DNA of 64,000 nt from a bacterium (GCA_021800275.1 JAJYZB010000007.1:62001-126000); one strand, 5' to 3'. Positions 16,480 to 26,026 are shown, counted from the stretch's first letter. Notes: generated from the letters alone by a model not told the origin. Translations and numbers: made by a program.

Positions 16480-17088
16480 ATGTTCAGTAAAATAGGTCCG
16501 GCTTTCAAGCTGTTTTTAGGTGTTTTAGTTTTAGTGGGACTGTGCATTCTTGTTCAGAAAGATTTTCACGCAAACAAAAAAATTTTTTTGGATTCCCCTT
16601 ATTCTCCAAGGTTGGTTTTAAAACACGTGACTGTGGTTGGATGGAACCAGTCGCATCGGGTCTGGGAGTTTAAGAGCCATGAATTATGGGTGGATCATCA
16701 GGGAAAGTTTTTAACTTACAAAGGAAAAGGAATTGGCATATTGTTTTACAAGAACAAATCGTTCCTGACAGTTCATGCTCCTAAACTGATGTTTAATATG
16801 ATCACAAAATCTGTTCATGCTTCAGGAGGGGTTTATTTAAGCGCAAAACCTTCTACTTTTCTGACTGCAAATCAACTTTTTTGGAATCAAAATTCTCAAA
16901 AACTTCTGGTCCCAGGAAATGTGTTTGTTAAAACCCCCTGCGGTGAACTAACAGCTCATCGCCTCATCCTTCTTGCTCATGAGGGAAAAGTATCAGTAAG
17001 GGGAGCTGAAATGAAATTTCGAACGACTCTTTTTTTAAAAAAAGAAAGAAAGTACATTTTGAACCACTGCGAAACAGGGGCATTATAG
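16480..17088 (+). CDS. lptC: LptC-like LPS export protein
   Basis: Candidate periplasmic, membrane-anchored LptC, which passes lipopolysaccharide from LptBFG to LptA. A single N-terminal membrane helix (about residues 9-25) is followed by a ~170-residue beta-rich region with the repeating pattern of the LptC/OstA fold, for example SHELWVDHQGKFLTYKG, then KSVHASGGVYL and TPCGELTAHRLIL. It sits 11 nt after lnt. Sequence conservation in LptC is low, so the call rests on topology, repeat pattern and context. lptA and lptB are not in the window. Confidence 0.7.
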   Translation: MFSKIGPAFKLFLGVLVLVGLCILVQKDFHANKKIFLDSPYSPRLVLKHVTVVGWNQSHRVWEFKSHELWVDHQGKFLTYKGKGIGILFYKNKSFLTVHAPKLMFNMITKSVHASGGVYLSAKPSTFLTANQLFWNQNSQKLLVPGNVFVKTPCGELTAHRLILLAHEGKVSVRGAEMKFRTTLFLKKERKYILNHCETGAL

Positions 17089-17186
17089 AAGTTATTAGAA
17101 ATGACTGCGTGACACTGTAAAGGAAAATTAAGGTCGGTATAAAAATTAAAGAACGAAGCAAAGCATGTTTCTTTGTGGAGGAAAGC

Positions 17187-18269
17187 ATGAAAAAAAGTTT
17201 TCTGATCTCTCTTTTGTTCTCTTTTCTTTTTTCATTTTCAGGCTGCGCGCAGCATTCTGCTCCGTCTTCATCTGTCTCTAAAGTTCCAGTCATTGGAATG
17301 GTGTTAGACAAGGGTGGTCTTGGTGATGAATCTTTTAATGATTCAGCCTATCGTGGACTTAAAAAAGCGGAAAAAAAATTCGGAAACAAAATGGGGGTAA
17401 AACTTTTAGAATCTCATTCTTCTGCAGATTACTACCCAAATCTGCAAGCCCTTGCCCAGTCAGGCTGCAGTCTAGTTTTTGCGGTTGGATATTTAATGAC
17501 TGATGCCGTAAGACAAGTGGCTCCGCAATTTCCTAACACAAAATTCGCTATTATTGATGGAGTTATTCCTAATATTTCAAATGTAGCTTCATTGACTTTT
17601 AAAGAACAGGAAAGCTCTTTTTTAGCGGGATTTTTAGCTGGTTCCATGACTCGAACAAAAACGGTTGGATTTATTGGGGGAGAAAGGAGCTGGCTGATTA
17701 AAAAATTTGAAGCAGGCTATAAAGCGGGTGTAGAAACTGCAAACCCAAAAGTAAGAGTTTTAACAGGTTACACAGGTTCGTTTTCAAATCCTTCTATAGG
17801 AGAAGAAATGGCATTGGCACAATTCAGCGAAGGAGCTGATATTATTTATCATGCAGCAGGAGCCTGCGGGATCGGAGTCATTAATGCCGCTAGAAAAAAA
17901 GGGAAAGGATATTTTGCAATAGGGGTGGATGAGGATCAGGATTCTATTGCTCCCGGTAGAGTTTTAACCAGTGCTGAAAAACATGTAAATGTCGCAGTTT
18001 ATGATACAATTCAATTATTTATGAAAGGAAAATTTACTCCCGGAATACACAAGTACGGTTTAAAAAACGATGGAGTTGGTCTTTCCCCCATGAAATACAC
18101 AAAAAAAGATATTCCCCCAAGGATTTTAAAGCTGCTTGCTGCTTACACCAGAGCTATTTCAGATGGGAAAATAGTGGTTCCTGAAACTCTTTCAGAGCTG
18201 AAAAAATTTCACCCCGTAAGATTGAGTTTAAAAAAGTTAAAATTAAAAACGACAAAAGCGAAAACTTAA
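17187..18269 (+). CDS. BMP-family ABC transporter substrate-binding lipoprotein (nucleoside type)
   Basis: Periplasmic binding lipoprotein of the BmpA/PnrA/Med family, which in characterised cases binds purine nucleosides. The signal ends with lipobox FSGC (Cys20). Family motifs follow: IGMVLDKGGLGDESFNDSAY, later DGVIPNISNVASLTFKEQESSFLAG and VGFIGG. The ATG at 17187 is chosen because GGAGG at 17177-17181 sits 5 nt upstream; a GTG at 17175 would lie over it. It leads a four-gene importer operon with the ATPase and two permeases downstream. Ligand is inferred from the family. Confidence 0.93.
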   Translation: MKKSFLISLLFSFLFSFSGCAQHSAPSSSVSKVPVIGMVLDKGGLGDESFNDSAYRGLKKAEKKFGNKMGVKLLESHSSADYYPNLQALAQSGCSLVFAVGYLMTDAVRQVAPQFPNTKFAIIDGVIPNISNVASLTFKEQESSFLAGFLAGSMTRTKTVGFIGGERSWLIKKFEAGYKAGVETANPKVRVLTGYTGSFSNPSIGEEMALAQFSEGADIIYHAAGACGIGVINAARKKGKGYFAIGVDEDQDSIAPGRVLTSAEKHVNVAVYDTIQLFMKGKFTPGIHKYGLKNDGVGLSPMKYTKKDIPPRILKLLAAYTRAISDGKIVVPETLSELKKFHPVRLSLKKLKLKTTKAKT

Positions 18270-18272
18270 ACA

Positions 18273-19838
18273 GTGGATTCCAGCAAACAGCAGAACATTC
18301 TTGTTGAACTGAAAAACATAACAAAAAAGTTTGGCGCATTAATAGCTAATGACAAAGTTAATCTTTCAATAGAAAAAGGGGAAATTCATGCTCTTGTGGG
18401 TGAAAATGGAGCAGGGAAAACAACCTTGATGAATGTTTTTTACGGGCTTTATCAACCTGATTTCGGAAAAATTTATCTGAATGGAACCGAAATTCACATG
18501 GCGAATCCGAAAACAGCGATTTCTTTAGGAATTGGAATGGTTCACCAGCATTTCATGCTGATCCCTCCTTTAACTGTGGCTGAAAATATTGTTTTAGGAG
18601 AAGAACCGGGGAATTTTTTAACATACAACAAGTCAAAAGCAATTTCTGAAGTTCAACAAATCTCAGAAAAACATGGATTAAACGTTGATCCAGCAGCCCT
18701 TGTTTCAACGCTTTCCGTTGGAACAGAACAAAGAGTTGAAATTTTAAAACTTTTGTATCGGCGGGCATCTATTTTAATTTTCGATGAACCAACCGCTGTT
18801 TTAACTCCTCAAGAAACAAAAGATTTGTTTAGAATTTTCAACAGTTTAAAAAAAGAAGGAAAAACGATCGTTTTTATATCCCATAAATTGAAAGAAGTCA
18901 TGGAAATTTCGGATCGGATTACAGTGATGCGTCAGGGAAAAACAGTTGGAGTTTTAGTAAAAGAAAAAACGAGCGAAGCTGAAATAGCTCGATTAATGGT
19001 TGGAAGAGACGTTCTTTTTATTCCTGATAAAGAGGTTTTTCCTAAAGGGGATGTTGTTTTAGAAGTTCAAAACCTGCAGGCAGTCAATGATCGACACCTC
19101 CCTGCACTGCAGGGTGTTTCTTTCACTGTCAAGGCGGGGGAAATTTTAGGAGTGGCAGGAGTTGCTGGTAATGGTCAGACAGAGTTAGCTGAAGTTTTAA
19201 CAGGTCTTCGTTCAGTTAAAAATGGTAAAATCTTTTTAAAAGGTCAGGACGTGACACAAGATTCTCCAGGAGAAAAAATAAAATTAGGAATTGCCCATAT
19301 TTTAGGAATTGCCCACGTTCCAGAGGATCGGCATAAAAGAGGATTGATTTTAGATTTTCCTGTTGCTTATAATTTAATTTTAGGATCCCAAAACAAACTT
19401 CCTTTTTCAAAGAATCTTATTTTAGATTCTCAAGCCATTCAGAATTTTGCCAAAGAAAAAATCGTTGAATTTGATATCCGTCCAGGGAATGAAAATCTGC
19501 CTGCTCGTTATCTTTCCGGTGGAAACCAGCAGAAAGTGGTGATTGCGAGAGAATTCTCAAGGGATCCCTCTTTTCTCGTTATTTCTCAGCCTACCCGTGG
19601 GGTTGATGTGGGGGGAATCGAATTTATTCATCATCAAATTCTTTCTATGAAAAAAAAGGGAAAAGCGATTCTTTTAATCAGTTTAGAATTGGATGAAATT
19701 TTAAATCTTTCCGATCGAATCGCGGTTTTGTATAATGGCAAGATCATGAAGATTTTAGAGCGAGCAGCAGCGACAGAAGAACAATTAGGATTATTGATGG
19801 CAGGTATTTCAGAATACTCTTCTACTGAAAAAAGTTAA
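18273..19838 (+). CDS. Nucleoside/simple-sugar-type ABC transporter ATP-binding protein (two ABC domains)
   Basis: Tandem ATPase energising the BMP-type importer. Domain 1 has Walker A GENGAGKTT (Gly43-Thr51, Lys49), a degenerate signature LSVGTEQ and Walker B ILIFDEPTAVLTPQE. Domain 2 has the usual degenerate Walker A (GVAGNGQTEL) and a normal signature LSGGNQQKV. This asymmetry is standard for the RbsA/YufO group. Just before VPEDR there is an in-frame duplication of LGIAH(I/V) caused by an 18-bp tandem repeat (19284-19319). Start is GTG, 3 nt after the binding-protein stop, without a clear Shine-Dalgarno sequence. The next permease begins at the stop codon. Confidence 0.95.
   Translation: MDSSKQQNILVELKNITKKFGALIANDKVNLSIEKGEIHALVGENGAGKTTLMNVFYGLYQPDFGKIYLNGTEIHMANPKTAISLGIGMVHQHFMLIPPLTVAENIVLGEEPGNFLTYNKSKAISEVQQISEKHGLNVDPAALVSTLSVGTEQRVEILKLLYRRASILIFDEPTAVLTPQETKDLFRIFNSLKKEGKTIVFISHKLKEVMEISDRITVMRQGKTVGVLVKEKTSEAEIARLMVGRDVLFIPDKEVFPKGDVVLEVQNLQAVNDRHLPALQGVSFTVKAGEILGVAGVAGNGQTELAEVLTGLRSVKNGKIFLKGQDVTQDSPGEKIKLGIAHILGIAHVPEDRHKRGLILDFPVAYNLILGSQNKLPFSKNLILDSQAIQNFAKEKIVEFDIRPGNENLPARYLSGGNQQKVVIAREFSRDPSFLVISQPTRGVDVGGIEFIHHQILSMKKKGKAILLISLELDEILNLSDRIAVLYNGKIMKILERAAATEEQLGLLMAGISEYSSTEKS
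19284..19319 (+). repeat. 18-bp in-frame tandem duplication inside the ABC ATPase gene
   Basis: Two neighbouring 18-bp units beginning TTAGGAATTGCCCA differ at two positions and add six residues (LGIAHI then LGIAHV) just before the conserved VPEDR of the second ABC domain. Confidence 0.85.
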
Positions 19839-20905
19839 TGAAAAAAATTGCAAGAGAAATTTTACTCCCGATTTCCAGTATTTTTTTTGCTTTTTTAGTG
19901 GGAGCTGTGATTATTAAAGCAAGCGGGAGATCTCCTTTTCTTGCTTATCAATCCTTATTGATGGGAGGATTTGGATCTTTGGGAAATCTCGCCCAGACCT
20001 GTCTTTTTTCTATCCCTTTGATTTTTACAGGACTATCAGTCGCATTAGCTTATAAATGCGGTCTTTTCAACATTGGAGGAGAAGGACAGTTTTTACTGGG
20101 GGGTCTTTTTTCCATGGCTGCCGGGATTTATATCCACGCTCCTTTTATCATTCATTTTCCTCTCTGTCTTTTATGCGGGTTTGCAGGTGGAGCAGTCGCA
20201 GGTGCTATTCCCGGCTGGCTGAAAGCTCGCTATGGAATCCATGAAGTGATCAATACGATCATGTTAAATTGGATCTGCTTAAATTTTGTTGCCTATATAG
20301 TGAATGGACCCATGAAATCTCCGAGCGGCCTTGGCACACCAGAACCTCTAAAAACAGCGATCCCGCCTCTCATTATTCCTGATTCTGTCATCCCTGGAAA
20401 TCAGTTGAATATCGGTTTTATCATTGCCATTGTTTTTGTTTTGCTGGTAGGATTTTATTTATCTCGGACTGTCCAGGGATATAATCTAAAAGCAGTTGGC
20501 TTAAACCCGATGGCAGCTGAATACGGCGGAATTTCGATTTCAAAAAATATCTTTTTAGCCATGTGCTTAGCAGGTGGTTTGTCCGGACTTGGAGGGACCT
20601 TTTACTATCTCGGAGATCTGGGAAGAATCCCTTCCACTTTAAGTTTTACTGGATATGGTTTTGAAGGGATTGCTGTGGCTCTTGTCGGAGGTCTCAACCC
20701 TATTGGGGTTTTCGGAGCAAGTTTATTATTTGGTTCCCTGGAATCCGGAGGAATTTTTATGCAGTTAAATGCAAATGTTCCCAAAGATCTAGTTACTATT
20801 ATTCAGGCCCTTGTCATTATTTTTGTAATTGTCCCTGGTCTGGTTCAATCTGTTTTTAACTGGTATCGAGCAAAAAAGGAGAAAGAAGGATTTGAATACT
20901 CTTAG
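19838..20905 (+). CDS. BMP-type ABC transporter permease 1
   Basis: Inner-membrane permease of the BPD_transp_2 family (YufP/NupB-like), 355 residues with 8-10 predicted membrane helices. The segments CGLFNIGGEGQFLLGG and VGLNPMAAEYGGIS are typical of nucleoside-importer permeases of this group. The ATG overlaps the ATPase stop by 1 nt. It forms a heteromeric channel with the next gene. The product's C-terminus runs into the coding region of the second permease by 14 nt. Confidence 0.93.
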   Translation: MKKIAREILLPISSIFFAFLVGAVIIKASGRSPFLAYQSLLMGGFGSLGNLAQTCLFSIPLIFTGLSVALAYKCGLFNIGGEGQFLLGGLFSMAAGIYIHAPFIIHFPLCLLCGFAGGAVAGAIPGWLKARYGIHEVINTIMLNWICLNFVAYIVNGPMKSPSGLGTPEPLKTAIPPLIIPDSVIPGNQLNIGFIIAIVFVLLVGFYLSRTVQGYNLKAVGLNPMAAEYGGISISKNIFLAMCLAGGLSGLGGTFYYLGDLGRIPSTLSFTGYGFEGIAVALVGGLNPIGVFGASLLFGSLESGGIFMQLNANVPKDLVTIIQALVIIFVIVPGLVQSVFNWYRAKKEKEGFEYS

Positions 20906-21779
20906 CGTTGTTCGAGATTTTACTGCCACTACTTTTAGGCTTTCTACGCCGATTATTTTTGCGGCATTAGGCGGAGTCATTTCCGAAAGATCGGGAGTTG
21001 TAAATATAGGATTGGAAGGAATGATGCTGATAGGCGCTTTTGGAGCGACAGTCGGGTCCTATTATTCTCACAACCCATGGATTGGGCTGCTTGTTGGGGC
21101 TGCTGCCGGGGGCCTGGCTGCCCTTATCCATGCGATTCTCAGCATCCATTTTAAGGCCGATCAAATTGTGAGTGGAGTAGCTATCAATATGCTGGCTTTA
21201 GGGAGCTCCAATTACCTTTTGCTTTTGTTGTTTAAAACGGCGGGGAATTCTCCCGCTGTTCCAACCATACACTGGAAGATTTTTGCCATTGCTGCTTTTA
21301 TCTTAGCGTTTTTGATTCATTATTTTCTTTATCATACTCCTGCAGGCTTACGCATTCGCGCTGTTGGCGAACATCCGAAAGCAGCGGATACAGCGGGAAT
21401 TAATGTGTTTTTCATCCGATACTGCTGTGTTATCGCAAGTGGAATTCTGGCAGGAATAGGAGGGACTTATCTTTCAATTTCACTTTTAAACCGCTTTACG
21501 AGAGACATATCTGCTGGAACTGGATTCATTGCTTTAGCGGCTGTTATTTTCGGGAAATGGACACCTGTAGGAGCATTAGGAGCAGGTTTATTTTTTGGAA
21601 TGGCTTATGCTCTTCAATTTGTCCTTCCAGGACTTCTTCCACATGGAGTGAAGATTCCTCCCGAATTTTTCAACAGTCTTCCTTATTTATTGACCATGGT
21701 TGTTTTAGTTGGAGTTGTTGGAAAAGCTGTTCCTCCTGCTAGCGATGGAATCCCTTATGATCCGAAAGAATCTCGCTGA
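20892..21779 (+). CDS. BMP-type ABC transporter permease 2
   Basis: Second BPD_transp_2 permease (YufQ/NupC-like). Family motifs are RSGVVNIGLEGMMLIGA near the N-terminus and RAVGEHPKAADTAGINV in the cytoplasmic loop. The start is taken as TTG at 20892, because AAGGAG lies about 10 nt upstream and the encoded N-terminus (LNTLSVVRDFTATTFRLSTP) matches the family; an upstream TTG at 20829 would give a long overlap. About 295 residues. Overlap with permease 1 implies translational coupling. Confidence 0.92.
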   Translation: MNTLSVVRDFTATTFRLSTPIIFAALGGVISERSGVVNIGLEGMMLIGAFGATVGSYYSHNPWIGLLVGAAAGGLAALIHAILSIHFKADQIVSGVAINMLALGSSNYLLLLLFKTAGNSPAVPTIHWKIFAIAAFILAFLIHYFLYHTPAGLRIRAVGEHPKAADTAGINVFFIRYCCVIASGILAGIGGTYLSISLLNRFTRDISAGTGFIALAAVIFGKWTPVGALGAGLFFGMAYALQFVLPGLLPHGVKIPPEFFNSLPYLLTMVVLVGVVGKAVPPASDGIPYDPKESR

Positions 21780-22887
21780 AAAAGTCATACTTGCAGGACT
21801 TCTGTTTCCAGAAGATCTGCTGGATGAAGAAGAAATTTTAAAGGAATTCGAAACCCTTGTTTATTCAGCCGGCGCCATTTCTGTCGGGAAAGCCTTCCAA
21901 CATCGTCAATCTTATGATCCTGCTTATGGCATTGGAAAAGGGAAAATGGAAGAAGTTCTGCTTTTGTTGAAACAAACAGGCGCAAAAACCGTTCTTTTTT
22001 TAAATAATCTTACTCCTGTGCAGCAGAGAAATCTTGAAAAAGCATTTCAAAAAAAAGTGGTGGATCGAACTGCTCTAATTCTAGATATTTTTGCTCAAAG
22101 GGCGAGAACAAAAGAAGGAAAACTTCAAGTTGAATTAGCGCAGCTGAAGTACCAGCTGCCTCGTCTTTCTGAAATCTGGGAAACTTTCTCAAGGCTGGGC
22201 GGAGGAATTGGAACTCGAGGTCCAGGTGAGCAAAAATTAGAATCCGATCGGAGGAAAATCCAGGATCGAATCAGAAAACTTGAATCAGAGATTAAAAAAG
22301 TTCGAAAACACAGAGAACTTTTGCGCGAAGGAAGAAAAAGAAAAAATCTTTTAACGGCATCTTTAATTGGATACACCAATTCTGGAAAGACCTCTCTTTT
22401 AAATGCTCTGACAGGATCTAGAGCTTATGTGGCAGAAAAATTCTTTGCCACTTTAGATCCCCTGGTTCGTAAACTGACCTTCAATAATGACAAACCTCTT
22501 CTTTTAACTGATACTGTCGGTTTTTTAAAAAATCTTCCTCCTCAATTAATTACTGCTTTTAAAGCTACTCTTGAAGAATTGGAAGAGTCGGATTTGCTGA
22601 TTCATGTTCTGGATGGGTCAAATCCACAAAATTTAAAGTTAGCAGAAGATGTTCAGGAAATTTTAGAAGAACTCAATCTTATGGAAAAGCCTGTCATACT
22701 GGTCATTAACAAAAGCGACAAGATCAACAGTGCTTCAAAAAAAGAGCTTCAAGAATCTTTTCCAGACTCTTTCTTTGTCTCAGCTCTAACAGGAAAAGGA
22801 TTGGAGGAGTTGAAAACTGCTCTACAAAATGCGTTCCATGATATCCACCAGAGCAAGGAAAACGATGACAAAGCGAGAGCTTATTGA
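21757..22887 (+). CDS. hflX: GTPase HflX
   Basis: Ribosome-associated GTPase that splits stalled or heat-damaged 70S ribosomes. The N-terminal HflX domain includes YGIGKGKMEEV; a coiled linker with GGIGTRGPGEQKLE follows; the G domain has G1 GYTNSGKTSL, G3 DTVGFLKNLP and G4 NKSD. The start is uncertain: ATG 21757 has GGA about 8 nt upstream and begins close to the conserved region, while ATG 21745 is equally open. Either overlaps the permease stop. About 376 residues, normal for the family. Confidence 0.94.
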   Translation: MIRKNLAEKVILAGLLFPEDLLDEEEILKEFETLVYSAGAISVGKAFQHRQSYDPAYGIGKGKMEEVLLLLKQTGAKTVLFLNNLTPVQQRNLEKAFQKKVVDRTALILDIFAQRARTKEGKLQVELAQLKYQLPRLSEIWETFSRLGGGIGTRGPGEQKLESDRRKIQDRIRKLESEIKKVRKHRELLREGRKRKNLLTASLIGYTNSGKTSLLNALTGSRAYVAEKFFATLDPLVRKLTFNNDKPLLLTDTVGFLKNLPPQLITAFKATLEELEESDLLIHVLDGSNPQNLKLAEDVQEILEELNLMEKPVILVINKSDKINSASKKELQESFPDSFFVSALTGKGLEELKTALQNAFHDIHQSKENDDKARAY

Positions 22888-23137
22888 AGAATTATCTCGC
22901 AAAACGATTTTGCCCAAAAAAGAGATGGAAAAATTCCTTCGCCTGCTGCTTCAGGCAATCATCGAATCTCTTAGAGAAGGAACCCCTGTCCAGCTCATTC
23001 CATTTGGCACTTTTACCACCCAGATTAGAAGTTCAAGAGTGATTAAAAATCCAAGAACGGGTTTAAAAATAGAAGCACCGTCTAAAAAGGTCCCTATTTT
23101 TAGACCTGGCAGAATGCTTCGGACAGCTTTTGATTAA
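22865..23137 (+). CDS. HU/IHF-family DNA-binding protein
   Basis: Histone-like DNA-bending protein of about 90 residues. It begins MTKRELIEELSRKT as HU proteins do, has the signature region IPFGTFTTQIRSSR, and the arm KNPRTGLKIEAPSKKVPIF with the intercalating Pro, then RPGRMLR. The ATG at 22865 is preferred over ATG 22829 because it matches the HU start and has AAGGA about 7 nt upstream. It overlaps the hflX end by 23 nt. A HU gene between hflX and folC is an uncommon arrangement. Confidence 0.92.
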   Translation: MTKRELIEELSRKTILPKKEMEKFLRLLLQAIIESLREGTPVQLIPFGTFTTQIRSSRVIKNPRTGLKIEAPSKKVPIFRPGRMLRTAFD

Positions 23138-24434
23138 ATCCAAGTATCATTCAGCATTAAACCTTATCTGGAAGTATTCAAAACCAGGCATCCGGATGGA
23201 TTTATTTGAAATTCGAAAATTAATGTCTGAGCTGAATAACCCTGAAAAATCGTTTCCAAGCATTCTTGTCGGAGGAACCAATGGCAAAGGTTCTGTCACA
23301 ACTTTTTTGAGCCGAATTTTGTTCGAAGCAGGCTATAAAGTTGGTGTTTATACTTCTCCTCATTTAAATTTTTATAGAGAAAGAATTCAGATTCTAAAAC
23401 AGAACCAACCTTCCTTTTTCCATGAAGAAAGCTGGTTTAGAAATATCATTAAAATAGTCGAATCCATTGAGAAATCTAACTTGTCACTGACACAGTTCGA
23501 AATACTGACGGCCCTGGCTTTTTTAATTTTTCAAGAAGAAAAAATTGATGCAGCTGTCCTGGAAGTAGGGTTAGGGGGTAGATTGGATGCAACTAATATT
23601 GTTGAACCATTGCTGAGTGTTGTTACAGATATCTCTTATGATCATCAAGAATATTTAGGAAACACTCTGCCAGAAATTGCTAAAGAAAAGGCAGGTATTT
23701 TCAGGACAGACATTCCCTGTTTAGTTTTAAATCAAAGTCAGGAAGTGATGGAAGTTTTCAAAAGTCAGGCTGCAAAAAGCGGCGCTCACCTGCAAATTGT
23801 CGAATCAGGAAAGCTTATTTCTTTTTCTTGTTCAGGACAGTTCTTTCGATATGAGGATGAAACTTACTTCTCAAAATTAATTGGACGTCATCAGGTCAGA
23901 AATGGATCCGCAGCCATTCGTGCGGCTAAAACGCTTCAAAATAAAGGATTCAAAATTTCAGAGAATCATATAAAAGCAGGGATTTGTAAAGCTTTTTGGC
24001 CTGCCAGATTTGAAATCATCGAAGAAAATCCAATTTTTATTTTGGATGGCGCTCATAATCCTGGAGGAGCTTCGGTTTTGTCGCAAACCCTTCGAGAATT
24101 GAAACTTCCTGAGCCGCATGTTTTAATTTTGGGTATTTTACAGGAAAAAAATATTAAACAAATGTTTATTGAATTATCTCCCTGGGGGGAAACCTGGATT
24201 TTTTGCCAGTCCCATAGTCCAAGAGCATCTTCTCCAGAAAGTTTGCATGATCTTGCTCGGGAAACGGTTCCTCAAAAAATATTATTTTTTTGTGGTGGGG
24301 TAGGGGAGGCAATTCGCCTTGGTTTATTGAAAACAAACGGGAAAGGCACCATTTGCACTGCGGGTTCTTTAACGACAGCAGGAGAAGCTAGAAGAATCTT
24401 GTCAGGCATAAAATTAAAAAAGCTTAAAAATTAA
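23130..24434 (+). CDS. folC: Bifunctional dihydrofolate/folylpolyglutamate synthase
   Basis: Adds glutamate to dihydropteroate and to folates. It has the Mur-ligase-like P-loop GGTNGKGSVTT at 48-58, the motif YTSPHLNFYRERI, and LEVGLGGRLDATNI; DGAHNPGG marks the C-terminal domain. The start is TTG at 23130, overlapping the HU stop by 8 nt; no alternative nearby keeps the N-terminal helix. It leads the folate set folC-folP-folB-folK, all on the plus strand. Confidence 0.95.
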   Translation: MIKSKYHSALNLIWKYSKPGIRMDLFEIRKLMSELNNPEKSFPSILVGGTNGKGSVTTFLSRILFEAGYKVGVYTSPHLNFYRERIQILKQNQPSFFHEESWFRNIIKIVESIEKSNLSLTQFEILTALAFLIFQEEKIDAAVLEVGLGGRLDATNIVEPLLSVVTDISYDHQEYLGNTLPEIAKEKAGIFRTDIPCLVLNQSQEVMEVFKSQAAKSGAHLQIVESGKLISFSCSGQFFRYEDETYFSKLIGRHQVRNGSAAIRAAKTLQNKGFKISENHIKAGICKAFWPARFEIIEENPIFILDGAHNPGGASVLSQTLRELKLPEPHVLILGILQEKNIKQMFIELSPWGETWIFCQSHSPRASSPESLHDLARETVPQKILFFCGGVGEAIRLGLLKTNGKGTICTAGSLTTAGEARRILSGIKLKKLKN

Positions 24435-24458
24435 ATACGTTAATGATGTGGAGCAGAT

Positions 24459-25655
24459 TTGAAAGCCATGGTTAGAATTTTGGAGTTAAAAAATTCAGCG
24501 GAAATTGTCGAAGCTCTGAAATTGATAGAAGTAGATGAAGTAGGAATTGGGATGATGGCTCCTAAAGCCCATCATTATGTTTTAAAAATCGATTCCCTTT
24601 CAGTGCCGGCGGCAAATATTTTAAAACAAGAGATGCTGGCTGTGGGCGGGGATGCTGCTCTTCACCGCAAAGCCTGCGATTTCTCAATTCAAAATACCCC
24701 CTGTTTATTGATGGGAACTTATCATCAATATCAAAAAGTGATTAAAAAACTGCAAGTTCAGCCTTTTGGACTTAAAGCCACAGGAAAAGAGATGCAAAAT
24801 GTCCTGCGTCATTTTTTTTCTACTCCATCCTCTATCCAGGCTGGACCCTATCTTTTAGATTTTTCTAGCCCATTAGTCATGGGGATCTTAAACGTAACCC
24901 CAGATTCTTTTTCGGGAGATGGTATTGTTAATAATATTGAGCTTTTACTCAAAAAAGCGGACCAGTTTATTAAGGACGGCGCTGATCTTCTGGATATTGG
25001 CGGAGAGTCCACCAGACCAGGAGCTGTTAAAATTCCTGCTGAAGAAGAGCTAAAACGGGTTCTTCCTGTTATTAAAGAAGTTTCCAGAAACTTCTCAGTC
25101 CCTATTTCAATTGATACTTATAAGCCAGAAGTTGCAGAAAAAGCCCTTAAAAATGGAGCGCATATTGTGAATGATGTCTGGGGGTTAAAAAAAGAGCCAG
25201 GTATGCTTCGGATAATTAAAGAATACGGGGCGCCTGTAATTCTCATGCATAATCAAGAAGAGCCTGTTTACCGGGATTTAATAAGAGAGATGCTCGAGTA
25301 TTTTAAAGATCGTCTTACCATGCTTGAAAATTCTCACTACCCGACTGAGAAAGCGATTTTAGACCCAGGAATCGGTTTTGGGAAAAAACCATGGCACAAT
25401 CTTTCTGTTTTAAAACACTTGAATGAATTTAGAATCTTTGGAAGAGCCCTTCTGCTTGGCGCTTCTCGAAAATCATTTATCCAGTATGCTGCGGGCGCAG
25501 ACGTCAATAACAGAATTCCTGGAAGTTTAGCTTCAGTTGTTTTAGGGTATATGTCTGGATTCCATATTTTTCGTGTTCATGATGTCAAAGAGTCAAAACA
25601 GGCTTTAAACTTAGTCAAAGCAGTGAAAAGAGCGAATCAACATGGACAAAATTAA
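24459..25655 (+). CDS. folP: Dihydropteroate synthase with N-terminal extension
   Basis: Condenses 6-hydroxymethyl-dihydropterin pyrophosphate with p-aminobenzoate. The TIM-barrel domain begins at about residue 135; NVTPDSF is at 145-151, followed by DGADLLDIGGESTRPGA. The first ~130 residues form an extra domain (EVGIGMMAPKAHHYV...) seen in a subset of bacterial and archaeal DHPS proteins, with no role known to me. TTG at 24459 has GGAG 5 nt upstream; ATG at 24468 is the alternative. It overlaps folB by 14 nt. Confidence 0.94.
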   Translation: MKAMVRILELKNSAEIVEALKLIEVDEVGIGMMAPKAHHYVLKIDSLSVPAANILKQEMLAVGGDAALHRKACDFSIQNTPCLLMGTYHQYQKVIKKLQVQPFGLKATGKEMQNVLRHFFSTPSSIQAGPYLLDFSSPLVMGILNVTPDSFSGDGIVNNIELLLKKADQFIKDGADLLDIGGESTRPGAVKIPAEEELKRVLPVIKEVSRNFSVPISIDTYKPEVAEKALKNGAHIVNDVWGLKKEPGMLRIIKEYGAPVILMHNQEEPVYRDLIREMLEYFKDRLTMLENSHYPTEKAILDPGIGFGKKPWHNLSVLKHLNEFRIFGRALLLGASRKSFIQYAAGADVNNRIPGSLASVVLGYMSGFHIFRVHDVKESKQALNLVKAVKRANQHGQN

Positions 25656-26007
25656 AATTGAACAAGCGGTTTTTTATGGATATCACGGAGTTTACGATGA
25701 AGAACGCAAATTAGGACAGAAATTTATCGTGGATATGGAAATTTTAGGAGATTTTCAGGAAGCAGCTGAAGAAGATAATCTTGAAAAAACGGTCAACTAC
25801 GTTGAGGTTTTTCAGGTGACAAAAAAAATAGTTGAAAGAAAAAAGTTTCGACTTTTAGAAGCTCTAGCTCTCCATGTCTGTGAAGCAGTACTGAACAGGT
25901 TTAAAAACATTCAGACAGCAAAGGTTCGTATCCAGAAACCGAATGTTTCTATTTCCGGCGTTCTATCTGGTGTTACTGTTGAATTAACTCGCTCGCGGCA
26001 GAAGTGA
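25642..26007 (+). CDS. folB: Dihydroneopterin aldolase
   Basis: Cleaves dihydroneopterin to 6-hydroxymethyl-dihydropterin and glycolaldehyde. The 121-residue protein has the family pattern: FYGYHGVYDEERKLGQKF at the N-terminus, YVEVFQVTKKIVERKKF in the middle, and KPNVSISG near the end. The start overlaps the folP stop by 14 nt, consistent with coupled translation. folK follows after 19 nt. Confidence 0.95.
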   Translation: MDKIKIEQAVFYGYHGVYDEERKLGQKFIVDMEILGDFQEAAEEDNLEKTVNYVEVFQVTKKIVERKKFRLLEALALHVCEAVLNRFKNIQTAKVRIQKPNVSISGVLSGVTVELTRSRQK

Positions 26008-26026
26008 TCCACCCCAAAAAATATTC

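Noticed and set aside
17089-17186. Possible purine riboswitch before the nucleoside-type importer
   Set aside because: The context would fit, but the conserved core and paired loops of a purine aptamer could not be found; only a weak TATAAA is present.
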